Assembly: GCA_002270565.1 (NCBI GenBank)
Contig: NQMI01000041.1
Span: forward strand, 273,398-337,397
Direction of reading: 5' to 3'
Source of the DNA: Stenocarpella maydis
Taxonomy: Eukaryota; Ascomycota; Sordariomycetes; Diaporthales; Diaporthaceae
DNA length: 64,000 nt
Made by a program: the position numbers and the translations under genes. The notes beneath the pieces were generated by a model. It made no database searches. It had not been told where the DNA came from and was given only the letters and a program-made list of their open reading frames with translations. Numbering within the stretch: the first letter of the stretch is position 1; each line of letters opens with the position of its first letter. Shown here one piece after another: positions 22,737 to 34,235 of this stretch.

Positions 22737-23410
22737 CTTCGAGATTGACGGAATGGCCCAGAGGGCGCTCAGCGGTAAGGCCATGTACTGGGCCCAAACA
22801 ACCAAGCTTTGTGCTGATCCGCTGATCCCCCACACCGGACGAGATATGCCTGGGCTCTCTGCTCGTCTCTGGATAGGGCCTGCTCGCGGCCAAGGCAGAC
22901 ACGCATGGGCGACCCGCCCAGACCTTTCCCATCTTCCGAATGCAGCATCCCGAGGGCTCATGAGGCACTGACGCGGCTCGCCGCTCCGGGGGCGAGAAAG
23001 AGACGACCAGCCCAGTACTGTGTATAGGAGAGACAGGTATGGCTGCCACAAACCGTGGGATCAGGGAACAGAGGGGCGGGCAATTTATCCAGATATTAAA
23101 CGTGCATCCGCTAGCAGTCGGGAGGCGCATATTGTCGGGCTAGTTCCGCGGTTGGCCTGCCAGAGCTGAGAGACCTATTCTATGTTTGATGAAGCGGCTG
23201 AGAAATAGCAAGCCCTTCCCCGACCCACTGGCACCCTCGGGGCATCGCCAGACAGATGATGAACAAGACTACAGTCTGTTGCAATGTCGTGGAACGGAGA
23301 ATCTCTGAGAATCTCGCGTCCCCATACAAGGGTGGTCGGGAACACAGTCAACAAGATCCGACTGACACCCCTGGCAGCTGGGCACTGACTGCGGGCGGGT
23401 CCACGTCACA
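22737..23410. other. Gene-free stretch
   Basis: No convincing gene. The open frames here overlap on both strands without recognisable motifs. Confidence 0.4.
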
Positions 23411-24164
23411 CCCCACACTGCTGAGTGACAGTGATCTGACGCTTTCCCATCAGGGACATTCAGGAACGTGGGGTTCCGAGATTAAGCTCACGCGCAAGGG
23501 CTGCCAGCCCGGTGGTGCCAGATGCCAAGGACATGGCCCGGATGCCCTTTGGGCGGCGGAGGTATCGATCCTTTCCGTCTTGGGCCACGTGCATGGACTC
23601 GTCTCCCGGCGCCGGGGTATCCTTGAGGCCTTTGGGGCCGGCCCAATATGTCTAAGTTCAACGTCGTCCCGTCAACCTTGCACACACAGCGCGAGTTGGC
23701 GACGGCGGGGTGTGGCGGCCCTGAACAATTGTGTGATGTGATCACGGGGGAGCCATGTGTTGTGCTGCCCCTGCTTCCCTCGCCGTGCCGGGATGGCTTC
23801 CTCGATCGGTCCCTGCCCGGGACGCGCTGCCTAAATGCGTAGCTGGGTCCAAGACAGCAACGCCCCCCCGTCCGCCGCGCCTCACAAGATGTCTCGCTGG
23901 AAGCAGATCGCAACGTTCCGGAGGAAAAATGGGGCGTCGTCCGTGCCCGAGAGGCGATGGTCCAGATGTGGGCGCTTCGATATTAACCACCAGAGGCCGA
24001 CTTCCCGCCTATCCGACGCATAGCGGGGCCTGGCTGCTGCGCAAGACATGCTTCTTCATAAAAGCCTGGACCGCTGCGGTTCCAAGCTGTCGATAGGAGC
24101 TCATCTCCAGCCGCACCCCTCACTACTATTGCCAACCCAACGTCGACTGGCACTGCAAGGAACA
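23411..24164 (+). promoter_or_regulatory. Cellulase promoter region with CreA-type sites
   Basis: Upstream region of the GH6 gene. Five hexamers fit the CreA/Cre1 consensus SYGGRG: 23411-23416 (minus strand), 23468-23473, 23612-23617, 23705-23710 and 24023-24028. A TATA-like CATAAAAG lies at 24057-24064, about 100 bases before the start. Carbon catabolite repression is expected for a cellulase; binding at these sites is inference, since the consensus is short and occurs by chance. Confidence 0.45.
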
Positions 24165-25879
24165 ATGGCCGTCAAGAACATTCTTCTCGCCGCTGCCCTG
24201 GCCAGCGTGGCCATGGCTGCACCCGTGGAGGAGCGACAGAACTGTGGCTCCACGTAGTAAGTCCACATCCCCCTTGGGGTCCGAAAGCCAGGCCGGAGGC
24301 ACTGACGGCGGAGGTCAGCTCGCAGTGTGGCGGGATCGGCTGGTCGGGTGCAACCTGCTGCGCGTCCGGATCGACGTGCAGCCGCATCAACGATTACTAC
24401 TCGCAGTGCGTGCCTGGTTCGGCCTCGAGCAGCACCACCGCCGCGACGACGTCCAGGACCACCACCACCGCGGCCCCGTCGTCGACAATCAGCTCGACCT
24501 CGGGGGTGAGCACCACCAGCGCAGGATCGGCGACCACCACGTCTGCACCGACTTCTACGGTCCCGGGGGGAGCGGGCACCACCGCCTCGTACAGCGGGAA
24601 CCCCTTCGCTGGCGTCAACATGTGGGCCAACTCGTATTATGCCTCCGAGGTCTCGAGCCTGGCTATGCCCAGCCTGTCGCCGGCCCTGGCCACAAAGGCC
24701 GCCGCGGTTGCCAAGGTGCCCAGCTTCCAATGGCTGTAAGTCTTTGCCTCCTCCCTCCTCGCCCGGTCGCGTATCCGCGTGCTGCTGGAGACTGACTCCT
24801 TTGAAAGCGACACCGCCGACAAGGTCGACACCCTGATGGCAAACACCCTTGCCGACATCCGCGCCGCCAACAAGGGTGCCACCACCCCCTACGCCGGCCT
24901 GTTCGTGGTGTACGACCTTCCCGACCGTGACTGCGCGGCTGCCGCCTCCAACGGCGAGCTGAGCTACGCCAACGGTGGCGCCGCCAAGTACCAGGCCTAC
25001 ATCGACTCGATCCGCAAGCAGCTCATCACCTACTCGGACGTCCGGGTCCTCCTTGTCATCGAGCCCGACTCGCTTGCCAACCTGGTGACGAACCTCAACG
25101 TGGCCAAGTGCGCCAACAACAAGGACAACTACCTCCTGTCCACGCAGTATGCGCTGAAGCAGCTCAACCTGCCCAACGTTGCCGCCTACATGGACGCTGG
25201 CCACGCCGGCTGGCTGGGATGGGCGGCCAACCTCCAGCCTGCTGCCGACCTGTTTGCCCAGGTGTACAAGGACGCCGGCTCTCCTGCCGCCGTGCGTGGG
25301 CTGGCCACCAACGTGGCCAACTACAACGCCTGGAGCGTCGCCACGGCGCCATCTTACACTCAGGGTGAGTCTTGCTTGAACATCTGGGCTAGGACCCAGC
25401 GGGGGGCAGGGTGCTGACACCGAGATGCCAGGTAACGCCAACTATGACGAGTCCCACTATGTCCAGGCCCTCTACCCCCTCCTCAAGGCCAACGGGTTCG
25501 ACGCGCACTTCATCACCGACCAGGGCCGTTCCGGCAAGCAGCCCACCGGCCAGGCCGCGTGGGGAGACTGGTGCAATGCCCTGTGAGTACTCCCCTTAGA
25601 CAACAAGGACAAGCGAATCTTGGAACATTCGACTAACAGAGGCGCCTCAGGGGAACTGGCTTCGGCACTCGCCCCAGTTCCAACACGGGTCTCGCGATCC
25701 AGGACGCCTTCGTCTGGGTCAAGCCCGGCGGCGAGTCGGACGGCACCAGCGACCAGAGCGCAGCCCGGTACGACTTCCACTGCGGGCAGTCCGACTCCCT
25801 CAAGCCTGCCCCCGAGGCCGGCACCTGGTTCCAGGCGTACTTCGAGCAGCTCCTGACCAACGCCAACCCGGCTTTCTAA
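24165..25879 (+). CDS. cbh2: Secreted cellobiohydrolase II, CBM1-GH6
   Basis: Cleaves cellobiose from the non-reducing ends of cellulose, outside the cell. Five exons are inferred: 24165-24256, 24319-24735, 24808-25364, 25432-25582 and 25651-25879, giving 481 residues. A signal peptide (about 1-18, cut after AMA) precedes a CBM1 at 27-61 with six cysteines (CGSTYSQCGGIGWSGATCC...CVPG). A Ser/Thr-rich linker runs to about 115 and the GH6 catalytic domain to the end. Asp211 in LPDRDC and Asp257 in IEPDSLANLV correspond to the catalytic Asp175 and Asp221 of Trichoderma Cel6A; YMDAGHAGWLGW and ITDQGRSGKQPTG are further GH6 signatures. The CBM1 is split by intron 1, so a model without it loses the binding domain. 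The gene converges on the PLD-like gene. Confidence 0.95.
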
Positions 25880-26147
25880 GCTGGCCGGCGCTTGGGGGTT
25901 GGTCGCGCGGGTGGCGGTTGCCATGGCGAGGTGTCCGGTGATTGTATATAAGAGTACATCCGGAGAATCGGTCACGTTTCTGAACGGTTCTCTTTTTCTT
26001 TCGATGTATATAGTTCTTGCGAACACCATCGCTGTCAAATAGAGCAAGTTCTCTTGATGTTTTGGCCGAGCCGCCGCGGAGTTGCCGAGCTTCTCAGCAA
26101 GGCCCGCCCGTCTTTCTTCATGGCCGGCTGTCCCAAGCTGCGTTGCC

Positions 26148-27467
26148 TCAGGAGGCCGTGAACACCGGGTCCAGCCTGTCTTCCAGGACCGCGTCCACGG
26201 CCTCCTTGATCGCCGCGGCGAACCCGGCGCCTCGGACGAGCACACCGAGCTCCTGGCTGGTGAACCAGCTCGCCCGGTCCATGTTGCCCGAGCCCAGCAC
26301 CGTGTGCCGGCCGTCAAAGATGCTGAGCTTCAGGTGCGAGTGCACGGGCTCCTCCTCGCCCGGGTGCGGCGGGCCCGCCCTCGGCCGGAAGTAAGAGACG
26401 CGCAGGAACCCCGGCGCGGCAGCCTGGGCCTCGGCGTCGACCTCCCCCTCGCTGCAGCGCCGCAGCTGCCGGTACCGCCTGGCCAGGCCCCGGATGCACC
26501 ACCCGGTCGTGGTGCCCGCCGTGATGATCTGTTCCAGCAGCATCATCCGCCGGCTGGTCACTATGGTGACGTCCACCCCGCGGGCGAGGGCGCTGTCGAT
26601 GGCGGAGAGCACCGGCGGGGAGGTCAGGTTCGGCGTCTGGATGTATATCTCGCGGCTCGCCTCGTCGAACAACCTCAGGAGCGTGCTGTTCAGGGGGGTG
26701 TCCGGCGCTGGCGGGTATTTCCAGGGCAGGAAGCAGAAGGATGGGCTCCGGTGGTGCCAACCGGGCAGCCACTCCAGGTCAGCAGCCGGCACTTGAACGC
26801 CCACGAGGCTGGTTGTGGCATCAGCCGGGGACCTGATGAGCTCCTCCGCACCACCGTCGGCCCCAGATGCTCGCCCGGCGCCGTGCTCGACCGGTGGCGG
26901 CAGGGGTGCGCTCAGGTCCAGGTCCTTGTCCCAGACGGTGCGGTAGAACCCCAGCAGGCCATCGACCGGGTCGTCGCGCGGCGTCCTCCTCGACACCTCC
27001 AGGCAGCCCTCGAGCCAGGGCTCCCAGCTGACGTTGCAGCTCGGCACGAACGCGCGCCGGCGGTCCACGATGAGGAACTTGGGGTGCATTACGCTGAAGG
27101 GCAGGAAGAAGAGGCTCTTCACCTCGAGGTCCACGCCGCCCGCGGCCAGCACCTCTGGGCCGGGCAGGCCCAACTTTCCGCCCCAGGATGACCTGGGGTA
27201 GACGAACCCGTCCGCTGAGGACGTGTGGGACAGCTTCTGGAGGATGGAGCGCGAGGAGAAGCAGATGCGCACGCGGAGGGGCTGGTCGGGCTGCTGGGCC
27301 TGGCGCCGTCGGGCGAGCTTCTCGAGGGCGCTGGAGAGCGCGGTCAGTGTCTTTGAAGGGGCCCAGAAACATGTGACCAGGATAATCTCATGCTGGGCCG
27401 CCGAGATTGCTGGTAGCAGCTTCTGGGTGTAGATTGAGGCTCCCGTCCCGAGGGTGAAGGTCTCCAT
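26148..27467 (-). CDS. Phospholipase D-like protein with two HKD motifs
   Basis: PLD-superfamily enzyme of the phosphatidyltransferase/nuclease type. An intronless frame gives 439 residues from ATG 27467; an in-frame ATG lies 38 codons upstream, but the chosen start leads directly into FTLGTGASIYTQKLLPAISA, a usual N-terminus for this group. Two catalytic HxKxxxxD motifs are present: HPKFLIVD (128-135), followed by FVPSCNVSWEPWLEG, and HLKLSIFD around 380, followed by LGSGNMDRASW. Two motifs in one chain mean a self-contained active site. The protein has no signal peptide or membrane segment. The substrate cannot be told; lipid or phosphodiester hydrolysis or transfer is known for the family. 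The stop codon lies about 270 bases from the converging cellulase stop. Confidence 0.85.
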   Translation of the reverse strand: METFTLGTGASIYTQKLLPAISAAQHEIILVTCFWAPSKTLTALSSALEKLARRRQAQQPDQPLRVRICFSSRSILQKLSHTSSADGFVYPRSSWGGKLGLPGPEVLAAGGVDLEVKSLFFLPFSVMHPKFLIVDRRRAFVPSCNVSWEPWLEGCLEVSRRTPRDDPVDGLLGFYRTVWDKDLDLSAPLPPPVEHGAGRASGADGGAEELIRSPADATTSLVGVQVPAADLEWLPGWHHRSPSFCFLPWKYPPAPDTPLNSTLLRLFDEASREIYIQTPNLTSPPVLSAIDSALARGVDVTIVTSRRMMLLEQIITAGTTTGWCIRGLARRYRQLRRCSEGEVDAEAQAAAPGFLRVSYFRPRAGPPHPGEEEPVHSHLKLSIFDGRHTVLGSGNMDRASWFTSQELGVLVRGAGFAAAIKEAVDAVLEDRLDPVFTAS

Positions 27468-30173
27468 GACTGACGCGTTCTGTTGTTGGCTGGCTGGCTT
27501 ATCAGGCTGGTGCTGGGAGTGCGTTAACAATGAAGGAACACGGCGACGAGGCTGCCTGACACAGAATGTATGACCAACCAATTTTTATTCTAAAGTCAGC
27601 TTGGTAGGGCAACGAGGTGATGTCCCATGAATTGCCCGTCGAAGTTCATCCGGCCTTGAGTGTTGATGCTTGTTGACGCACGCCGCGCCGGAGGTGCTGT
27701 CATGGCTTCCCATCTCCTAACCCTGGCAATGCCCTTCCATCAAACAGAAGACGACCACTTTTTGAGAGTTCCGAGGGAGTTTCAGCTCTCTCTAACTCCT
27801 GAGTGCGCTGGCGGTCTCGTTTTTCGGAACAATCTCTTGGTATGGTTCACAAATTCGTTCCAAGTTTGAGCTTGCCGCGACTCGCACGGTACTGAGCTGT
27901 GTCCCATAGTCGCGCTTGAACCAATTAATTCCACCGCCCCTCACAAACGATTAATGGTCTTCGACCAAGCTTTGCGTCGTGTCCGCTCTGGAATACGAGC
28001 CAAAATAGTATGACCCATAGTTGAGCCATTGCAAATAGGATCCAGGCAGTGTATTTGTGTCGAATATATGACCACCCCAGACCTGTCGAATGAAGACGGT
28101 GGACGCTGAGTGATTGCTAGTAAAAGTTATCGGCCTGGTCCGTTGGAAGGAGTGCTCTAGATGTGAACTTCCTGACAATTGTATTCTTGTAAATCCGAAA
28201 CGTGTGGACATCTCAAGACATGAAACAGTACTTCTTGCTCTGTGGTGTATAACCTTTTGAGGGCAGGAGATCTTGAGGTCGGCCAAGCGTTTGCAAGCTG
28301 GAGAGCAACCACTGGAAGTCACCACACAGTGATGACCAATTCCCAAAGTAAAGGGCCTTTAGCACAGACTAGAAAGAAGATTGGACAGAAAGTTGGGAAG
28401 GCCTAACGTAACGAGTAATGGTGGGTTAGGAAGGCTTTTGATGGATTTGGAGTAGGCAGAGCCAAGACTTCCAAGGTTTCCGTTTATATTATCTTATATA
28501 ACCGGAGCCAACACCACCGCCCCAATATCCACGCTGCACGCTGGACCTGTCAGCATATGATTAGTTTTGGCTGTGATCGACTCACATGGGTGACCGCCCG
28601 CGTCCTTCTTACAGAAGACCTCAAACCTAGTAGGTAAGCAGCAGGCTGGGCATTGCGTCCGTGAGAATTCCCGCCTGAGATGACCCACGTGCGCACAGTA
28701 CTGTGGAGTCTCAAGGTATCTTTGAGAGCCGCAGGTAGTAAGTGCTTGAACGTGGATAGTCGCGATCTCGGGCCAGAGGAACCCGGGCTCTGCTCCGTAG
28801 GAGGTAAACGATCCCTTCGCACATACGCTGTCAAACAGCGGTCATTGCCATACTCAAAGCACGTCCACCCCCAGTACTATTCAATGGCCAGGGTTTTAGA
28901 CCTGGCTTGGCAGAACCCGGATACTTGTGATATAGTCACAGGTTGTCTTTCTTGGGCATTGGCACATCTATGGGTAGGGATGAATCCATGGATACTTAGG
29001 TATGTATATACCTCCCCAGACACTTGATGGTCTGGCTTAAGTCTTGACTAGGGTTTGGACGAATGTTTCCTCTTTGGCGCGGCACAGTATTGACCTTAGC
29101 TCCTCGGCCGTTTTTGTAGGATCCAGGACATCGCATAGTGTAACAGACACTTAATTCTCATGCATGTCTCCAAGAACTGAGTGGACCGGCAAATACGGAA
29201 GAATCCAGGGAGCTTTATTAATCCCGGCAGTTGCTTAACCACCAAACGCGGCCTCATGAGATTTTCAGCTAACTACGAACGGGTAAATGAACACACTCTT
29301 GAAAAATTGTGCAATAATCTCTTCCATATGGCTCCTGACTTCATATCGTAACCTGATTCCTCCGACCGGTTGTGCCAGAGGCAACCGACTGTTGTTCTTT
29401 CCAACATAGATATAGCTCCCCGAGCAGAGATGACAGAAACTATAACTAGCCAAAGTATGCATCTGAAAATCGCTCTCTTCCTGAAGTCGCCGGCATGGAG
29501 GTTGCGCCCTCCATCTGTGCCATCATGCTTCTGTTCTTTTGCTTCCAACTGGTCGTGGATCACCTCCACCCGTACGTAACCTCCATGCCATGTAAAGGAA
29601 CCAAAAGGTTTCGCAGTCTTTGTGCATAATTCACATAATCTTTTCAACCAGGGAGTTCTGCCGTCCCCACATCTCACCAAATTATCGGCGGAAATGCCTT
29701 CAATGTCACCACGAATCCATCTCTACACGATGTAGCGGAGACTTGAACCTCTTGTGCCGTCCCTGAGGACAAATACGACTACTGGACCGCCGTGGGATTC
29801 TTCACCGGAACGGGACCCCCGCCCTCTACAGCCTCCCTACCATGTGTAACCCACCCGGCTTTGCCACTAAGCCAGCGCAATACATCTCCGCTAACACTAT
29901 CAACACCCCCAAGCCAGGAAACGATTTGAAAATTCCATAGAAAAGAATGTTGTATAAGGAGTGGAAAAAGGAAACACGAGCTCCGCCGGGACAAAGCGTC
30001 CCCAATAAACGCGGGAAAACAGACGCAACTCGTACTATGTCTCTCGCTTCATCTAATTACTTAGCAACCAGTTCGGCTTTCTGCCCTACTATGTATCAAT
30101 CCCCTCCCCCACCAGTACGAGCAAAGCCCGTCCGTAATTACCGTTACGTATCATCCAACCCTTACACCCCAGA
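27468..30173. other. 2.7-kb gene-free stretch
   Basis: Only short frames (up to 135 codons) are open, none recognisable and none extended by plausible splicing. Base composition is unremarkable. This is the left edge of the HET/TF/MFS island. Confidence 0.45.
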
Positions 30174-32237
30174 TCACCGAAGTGGAAATCGTATCATATT
30201 CCGCCCGTGCCTCGCTGCATCCGCCACAGCCTCGCCGTCCATCACACCGTGAAGATACACCTCGCCCACGAACCTAAACCCCCAGCCGGGGAGCCTCCGG
30301 ACCACGTACGGCACCCTGCCGCCCCGCGCGACGACAACAATGTCCCCCTCCCGCGCGCCCCGGACCGCCAGGCCCATGCGCCCGAGCGCCGTGAGCACCA
30401 AGGCCCTGTTGACACACTTGGCCACGGCGGGGAGGCCGTACTCCCGCACCCAGCCGCTGCGCATCGGCTCCTGCGGCTCCACCTGCGCGTCCGGCTCCCC
30501 CGGCGGCGCCCGGCGGCCCATGAGCGCCTCGAAGCGCGCCCCAAAGTCCCCCGGCAGCGGCCGCTCGCCGTACACCAGCCCGTCCCAGCCGAGCGTGCGC
30601 CAGAAGGCAGCCCCCCGGCCGCCGGGCAGCCCCGCGTAGGCATCCTGGCAGGATTCAGCGGTAGCAGTTGGTGTGCTCGATCCGCTGGGTGCCGCGGGGG
30701 TGGCGGGCAGGGCGAGCGCCTCCCACCTCCGGAAGGTGTCGACCGTGGCCCTCACGCGCCGCCGCTTTGTTTCCGCCGCCACGGCGCCGTCGTGGCCCCT
30801 GTACTCGGGCACGTGTGGCATGGCGTCTGCCTGCGTTATGATGTCGCATAGGCAGCCGTAGAGGTAGAACACTTCGTTTTCGCGATGCCAGCCGCAGGTA
30901 AGTTCTGCCTCGTCGGGGGAGAGCCTCGAGTTGCCAAACAGAACTGCCCAGGCCGGGTCTGTGGGGTCCAGGAAGGCTTTGAACGCATGGCGGGACTCCC
31001 TGGCATGGGGCAGGTGTTGTGTCGCATCCAGGGAGGTGAGGTCAGGCACCCACGACGGGAGGTCCAGCCTTTTGTTTTCTTCTGGCCCGACGTAGCTGAG
31101 GAACAGGAAGCCGGATGTCTTGAACGAGCCCAGGGCGACGTCCACGACGACATCCCTCAGCGGCCTGTCGTAATCAGGCGTGATCATGGCCCTGTCCTCG
31201 GGAAGACACATGCCCAAGACGCCGTAGATTTTGTCGTGCGGCACCGTGCACTGCAGGTTGGTACTCGTCGTTGTCACCCACGAGAATGGTGTGTCACCGC
31301 CATCCTGAGCCAGCTGCCTCTTTGTGAGCTTCCAATTTGACAGGCACGATGTGAACGGGACGCTCTCGAACAGGAGCATGTCCTGCCATTTCTCTTGCTC
31401 CTTCCAGTACGAGGCGTCAGAGAGCTCCTTGAGCCTCACGAAGCACTCGAATTGGATGTCCTTGTCTCCACATCGGGCGATCGGGTTCCTAGAGAGGAAG
31501 GCCTCCTGTAGGATCCAAACCCTGGTCCCTGAGCGACACGCAGTGTAAGTGATATGCTTTTCAAGAAGTAGACATTTAGTCAATCAACGAACAAGGCAGG
31601 CGAATGCCGCCCAAATGAACATGGCCTGGGAATACTCGTGAAGGCTTTAACGGGACGGACCACCTCAGGAGAGGTTATACTTACACCAGGAGCGTTGGAG
31701 CAATAACTTGATGGCCTTCCAACCATTCCTCTGCTCCTCAAACCGGGGTGTCTCAAAGTCTTTCTCGTTCAAGTCCCGCAGAATGTCCATCGCGAGGTCA
31801 CTGTTATTGTCCGCTGGACCGAGCCATATTATGGTCCTCTCAGCGAGGCTGTAAATATCCCCCATCAACTTTATCTGCGTCATCTTCTCCTCGAGATCAT
31901 CCTGGTTTATGCAGACCGCATCTACCCAGAGACATGCCGTCTCATTCCGTGTTCGGAACTGCCGGAGCGCCGAGACTAGGTTCTTCCGCGACGGTATTGC
32001 CTCGCTGTTCACCACTAGCGTGTCGTCCTCGGAGCCCGGCGAGATGGATGGTGGCCCCCACACATATGACAAGGCGGTGTAGGAAGGTGGATTTCCTTCC
32101 TCCAGGCGGTGGACAGTCAAGTCGCAGCGGATCAGTCGTTCATTGCGTGCAGGGTCCGGGACATCTACCTCTGGGAGGACCCTGAGCAGGCGGATCTGCC
32201 GCTCTGACGGGTCGAGGATCGTATAAATACTCATCAT
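30174..32237 (-). CDS. HET-domain protein (heterokaryon incompatibility type)
   Basis: Cytoplasmic nonself-recognition effector by family. Two exons, 32237-31685 and 31528-30174, give 635 residues; the 156-base intron (GTAAGT, CTCAG) rebuilds RSWWTRVWILQEAF, the conserved end of the HET domain. The domain blocks are visible in order: YTALSYVWGPP (about 53-63), LWVDAVCINQDD (about 103-114), and QIKLMGDIYSLAERTIIWLG. The rest is the typical long C-terminal region, with LPSWVPDLT and ending in a segment like GDIVVVARGGRVPYVVRR, which is common in this family. No NACHT, ankyrin or repeat domain is attached. A HET-triggered cell-death role is known for family members; the partner here is unknown. 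An alternative start is the second Met one codon downstream. Confidence 0.9.
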
Positions 32238-34235
32238 GAGAAGGATACGGTGACTGGTCTATGTTCAGGTTACAATGGGGCAATCTTTGGCCAACAGCTC
32301 CTGGTTGGAAAGAGACGACCCGCAACTCATACATGCGCCACGGCGCGAGAGGTATCTGAGGCGCTGAATATGTTCAGTCCGAAAATCCTTCGGGATGAGT
32401 GCGTAGTGGCTTAAAAACATTGCCAATGATTGGCTGCTTTAACGTGGTGTCTCACATTATAGCGGTGCGAGTCCAGCTTGCCAGCCCGAGAAGTATTTCG
32501 CCCACAGATGGCTTTTCCAATTTGCTCCACGTTGTCCAGTTTAGGCATCATTGGAGCCTCCAGAAAATGGAGATATTGAAATACTACGCACCCCATACGT
32601 GTATGACTTAACCCATGGAATTCTCATTCAAGTCAACCATCCGACTCACGCATAGTCGCTTCCCACCAAGCAGACGTTGTGTGCGACAGACGGTGGCTAC
32701 GTGATGTTATAGAACAATGGCTGGTACTAAACCACAGGAATACCATAGCAGTGGCTGTAAACCAGACGGTAATATTTGGTGCCTACCTAGGTAGACAAAC
32801 TCCACCAAGACGATGCATTGCTATCAAGTAGCAAGTTATGTAATATTGTAGCCAGCCTCGCTGGGCGTGTATTGAAACTTATTTAAATAAAGCAGAAATG
32901 GGAAGCAATAAGGTAACTAAGTTTTTATAACAGAAATAAGTTATAGTTATGCTATGGGCAGAAAGGTGGCCCTGGGCTTTTTAGACAGCGACTCTTATTA
33001 CCTATAAGGGTATATTCTTCTTTTTTTTTTAAAATAATTTTATAGAAGACTTCAGTCGTATATAAATTCGCTTTAATTATTATCCAGTGGATCTTAATTA
33101 AATTATATAATTCATAATTTATACCTAGTACGACCCTTGGGGAGCCAGGGGGGAGCCCAAGATACCTCACCCCTAGGAATCCCCTCTCGCAAAGGCCCTT
33201 CCTTTGCTTTTTACGACCCACATGTGTAGGTCGGTCGTTAAGACGAAGCACGTGGCAGCCAATCGCGCATTCTTCGCAGATGCGCCATTGCAATGCAGCA
33301 TAGAGTTTGACAGCTGTTCGGGGTGGTTGTTGAGATCGAAGCTGGGCGTCTGTTCCTGATGCCTGGTACTGGTGCGACCGTGTCGTTTGATACAATCACG
33401 GTGTCTGGGGCCGACCGAGGGGCTGCCAAAAAGCTTCTCTACTGCACAGACGATTTCAGAGATTGCTGTGAGGGTATGGCCATCATTCCCACGGTCCCTG
33501 GGCACAGAGGGCCACAGTTTCCTACTAAATTGCATCTCGGTCACAAGAGCGGCCTGGCCTCTTCTGATCTCATTATTGCCATTAATCCTGGCCTTGGAGT
33601 TAACCCTCAAATACGGAGCTGCTCCAGTCCGAGTTACTTCGTCGTGGCAGATAAGGCAGTTCCTGGTCTTGGGAGAAGGCCAGAGCAACGCCGTGGACAT
33701 GGTTGGGGATACGCTCCCCTCGTGCTGGTCTCTAGACTTGAAGTTCGGAACTCCGAAGGAAATACCACGCGACTGCAGACTAGCCGGAAGGTATGAATAT
33801 AGGAGATATTCCTTGTGTTCTTAGAGGGCACAGGAGTTGTGGGGTTCTCGGGAACAATGACCGTAATTTTTTGACATGCTCGGGGTGCAAGGTTCAACGG
33901 ATAACATTTGGCCAAGCTGATGAGCTTGTGGAAACGGGTGAACCACAAATCAGGGAGTTTAAAGTGAGGTAGGATCAAGATAACTATGGCCTTGTCCCAG
34001 GACAGGGTGCAGCTTCAATATTGTGCCTGAATGGAAGAATCAGGTGGGACATGCCAACCAAACATTGACATGTGTCTTGGTATCTTAGTCTTCTAGTGTG
34101 TCATTCTCCATCGACAGATGAGCTTGGAGAAGCCGGATCGTACTCGAAGAACGATACTCTGCAGTGGAGAGTTTCAGATGCACTTATGTACTCATAATAT
34201 CTGGGCCCCCCTTGCCGCCACTCGCCGGAACGCTC
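32238..34235. other. 2-kb gap with an AT-rich patch
   Basis: An AT-rich patch spans about 32860-33125. From 33170 to 33830 long frames are open on both strands (for example 33323-33796 forward, 33173-33700 reverse). The forward one contains SDLIIAINPGLGVN, which is protein-like, but neither can be assigned and at most one can be real. A palindromic CCTACCTAGGTAG lies at 32782-32794. Confidence 0.35.

Noticed and set aside
23256..23741. 161-codon forward frame in the cellulase promoter
   Set aside because: No motif, no signal, and it overlaps the reverse frame 23488-23913; it is more likely promoter DNA.
24101..25441. 446-codon minus-strand frame over the cellulase
   Set aside because: Antisense of the GH6 exons and introns; composition is that of a GC-rich shadow.
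26082..27191. 369-codon forward frame over the PLD-like gene
   Set aside because: Shadow of the HKD-containing gene on the other strand.
29725..29760. B-box-like sequence GGTTCAAGTCTC on the minus strand
   Set aside because: No A box or cloverleaf at the right distance; the T stem does not pair.
33173..33824. Overlapping frames of about 150-175 codons on both strands
   Set aside because: Neither shows a domain I can defend; at most one is real, so it is described only as an unassigned interval.
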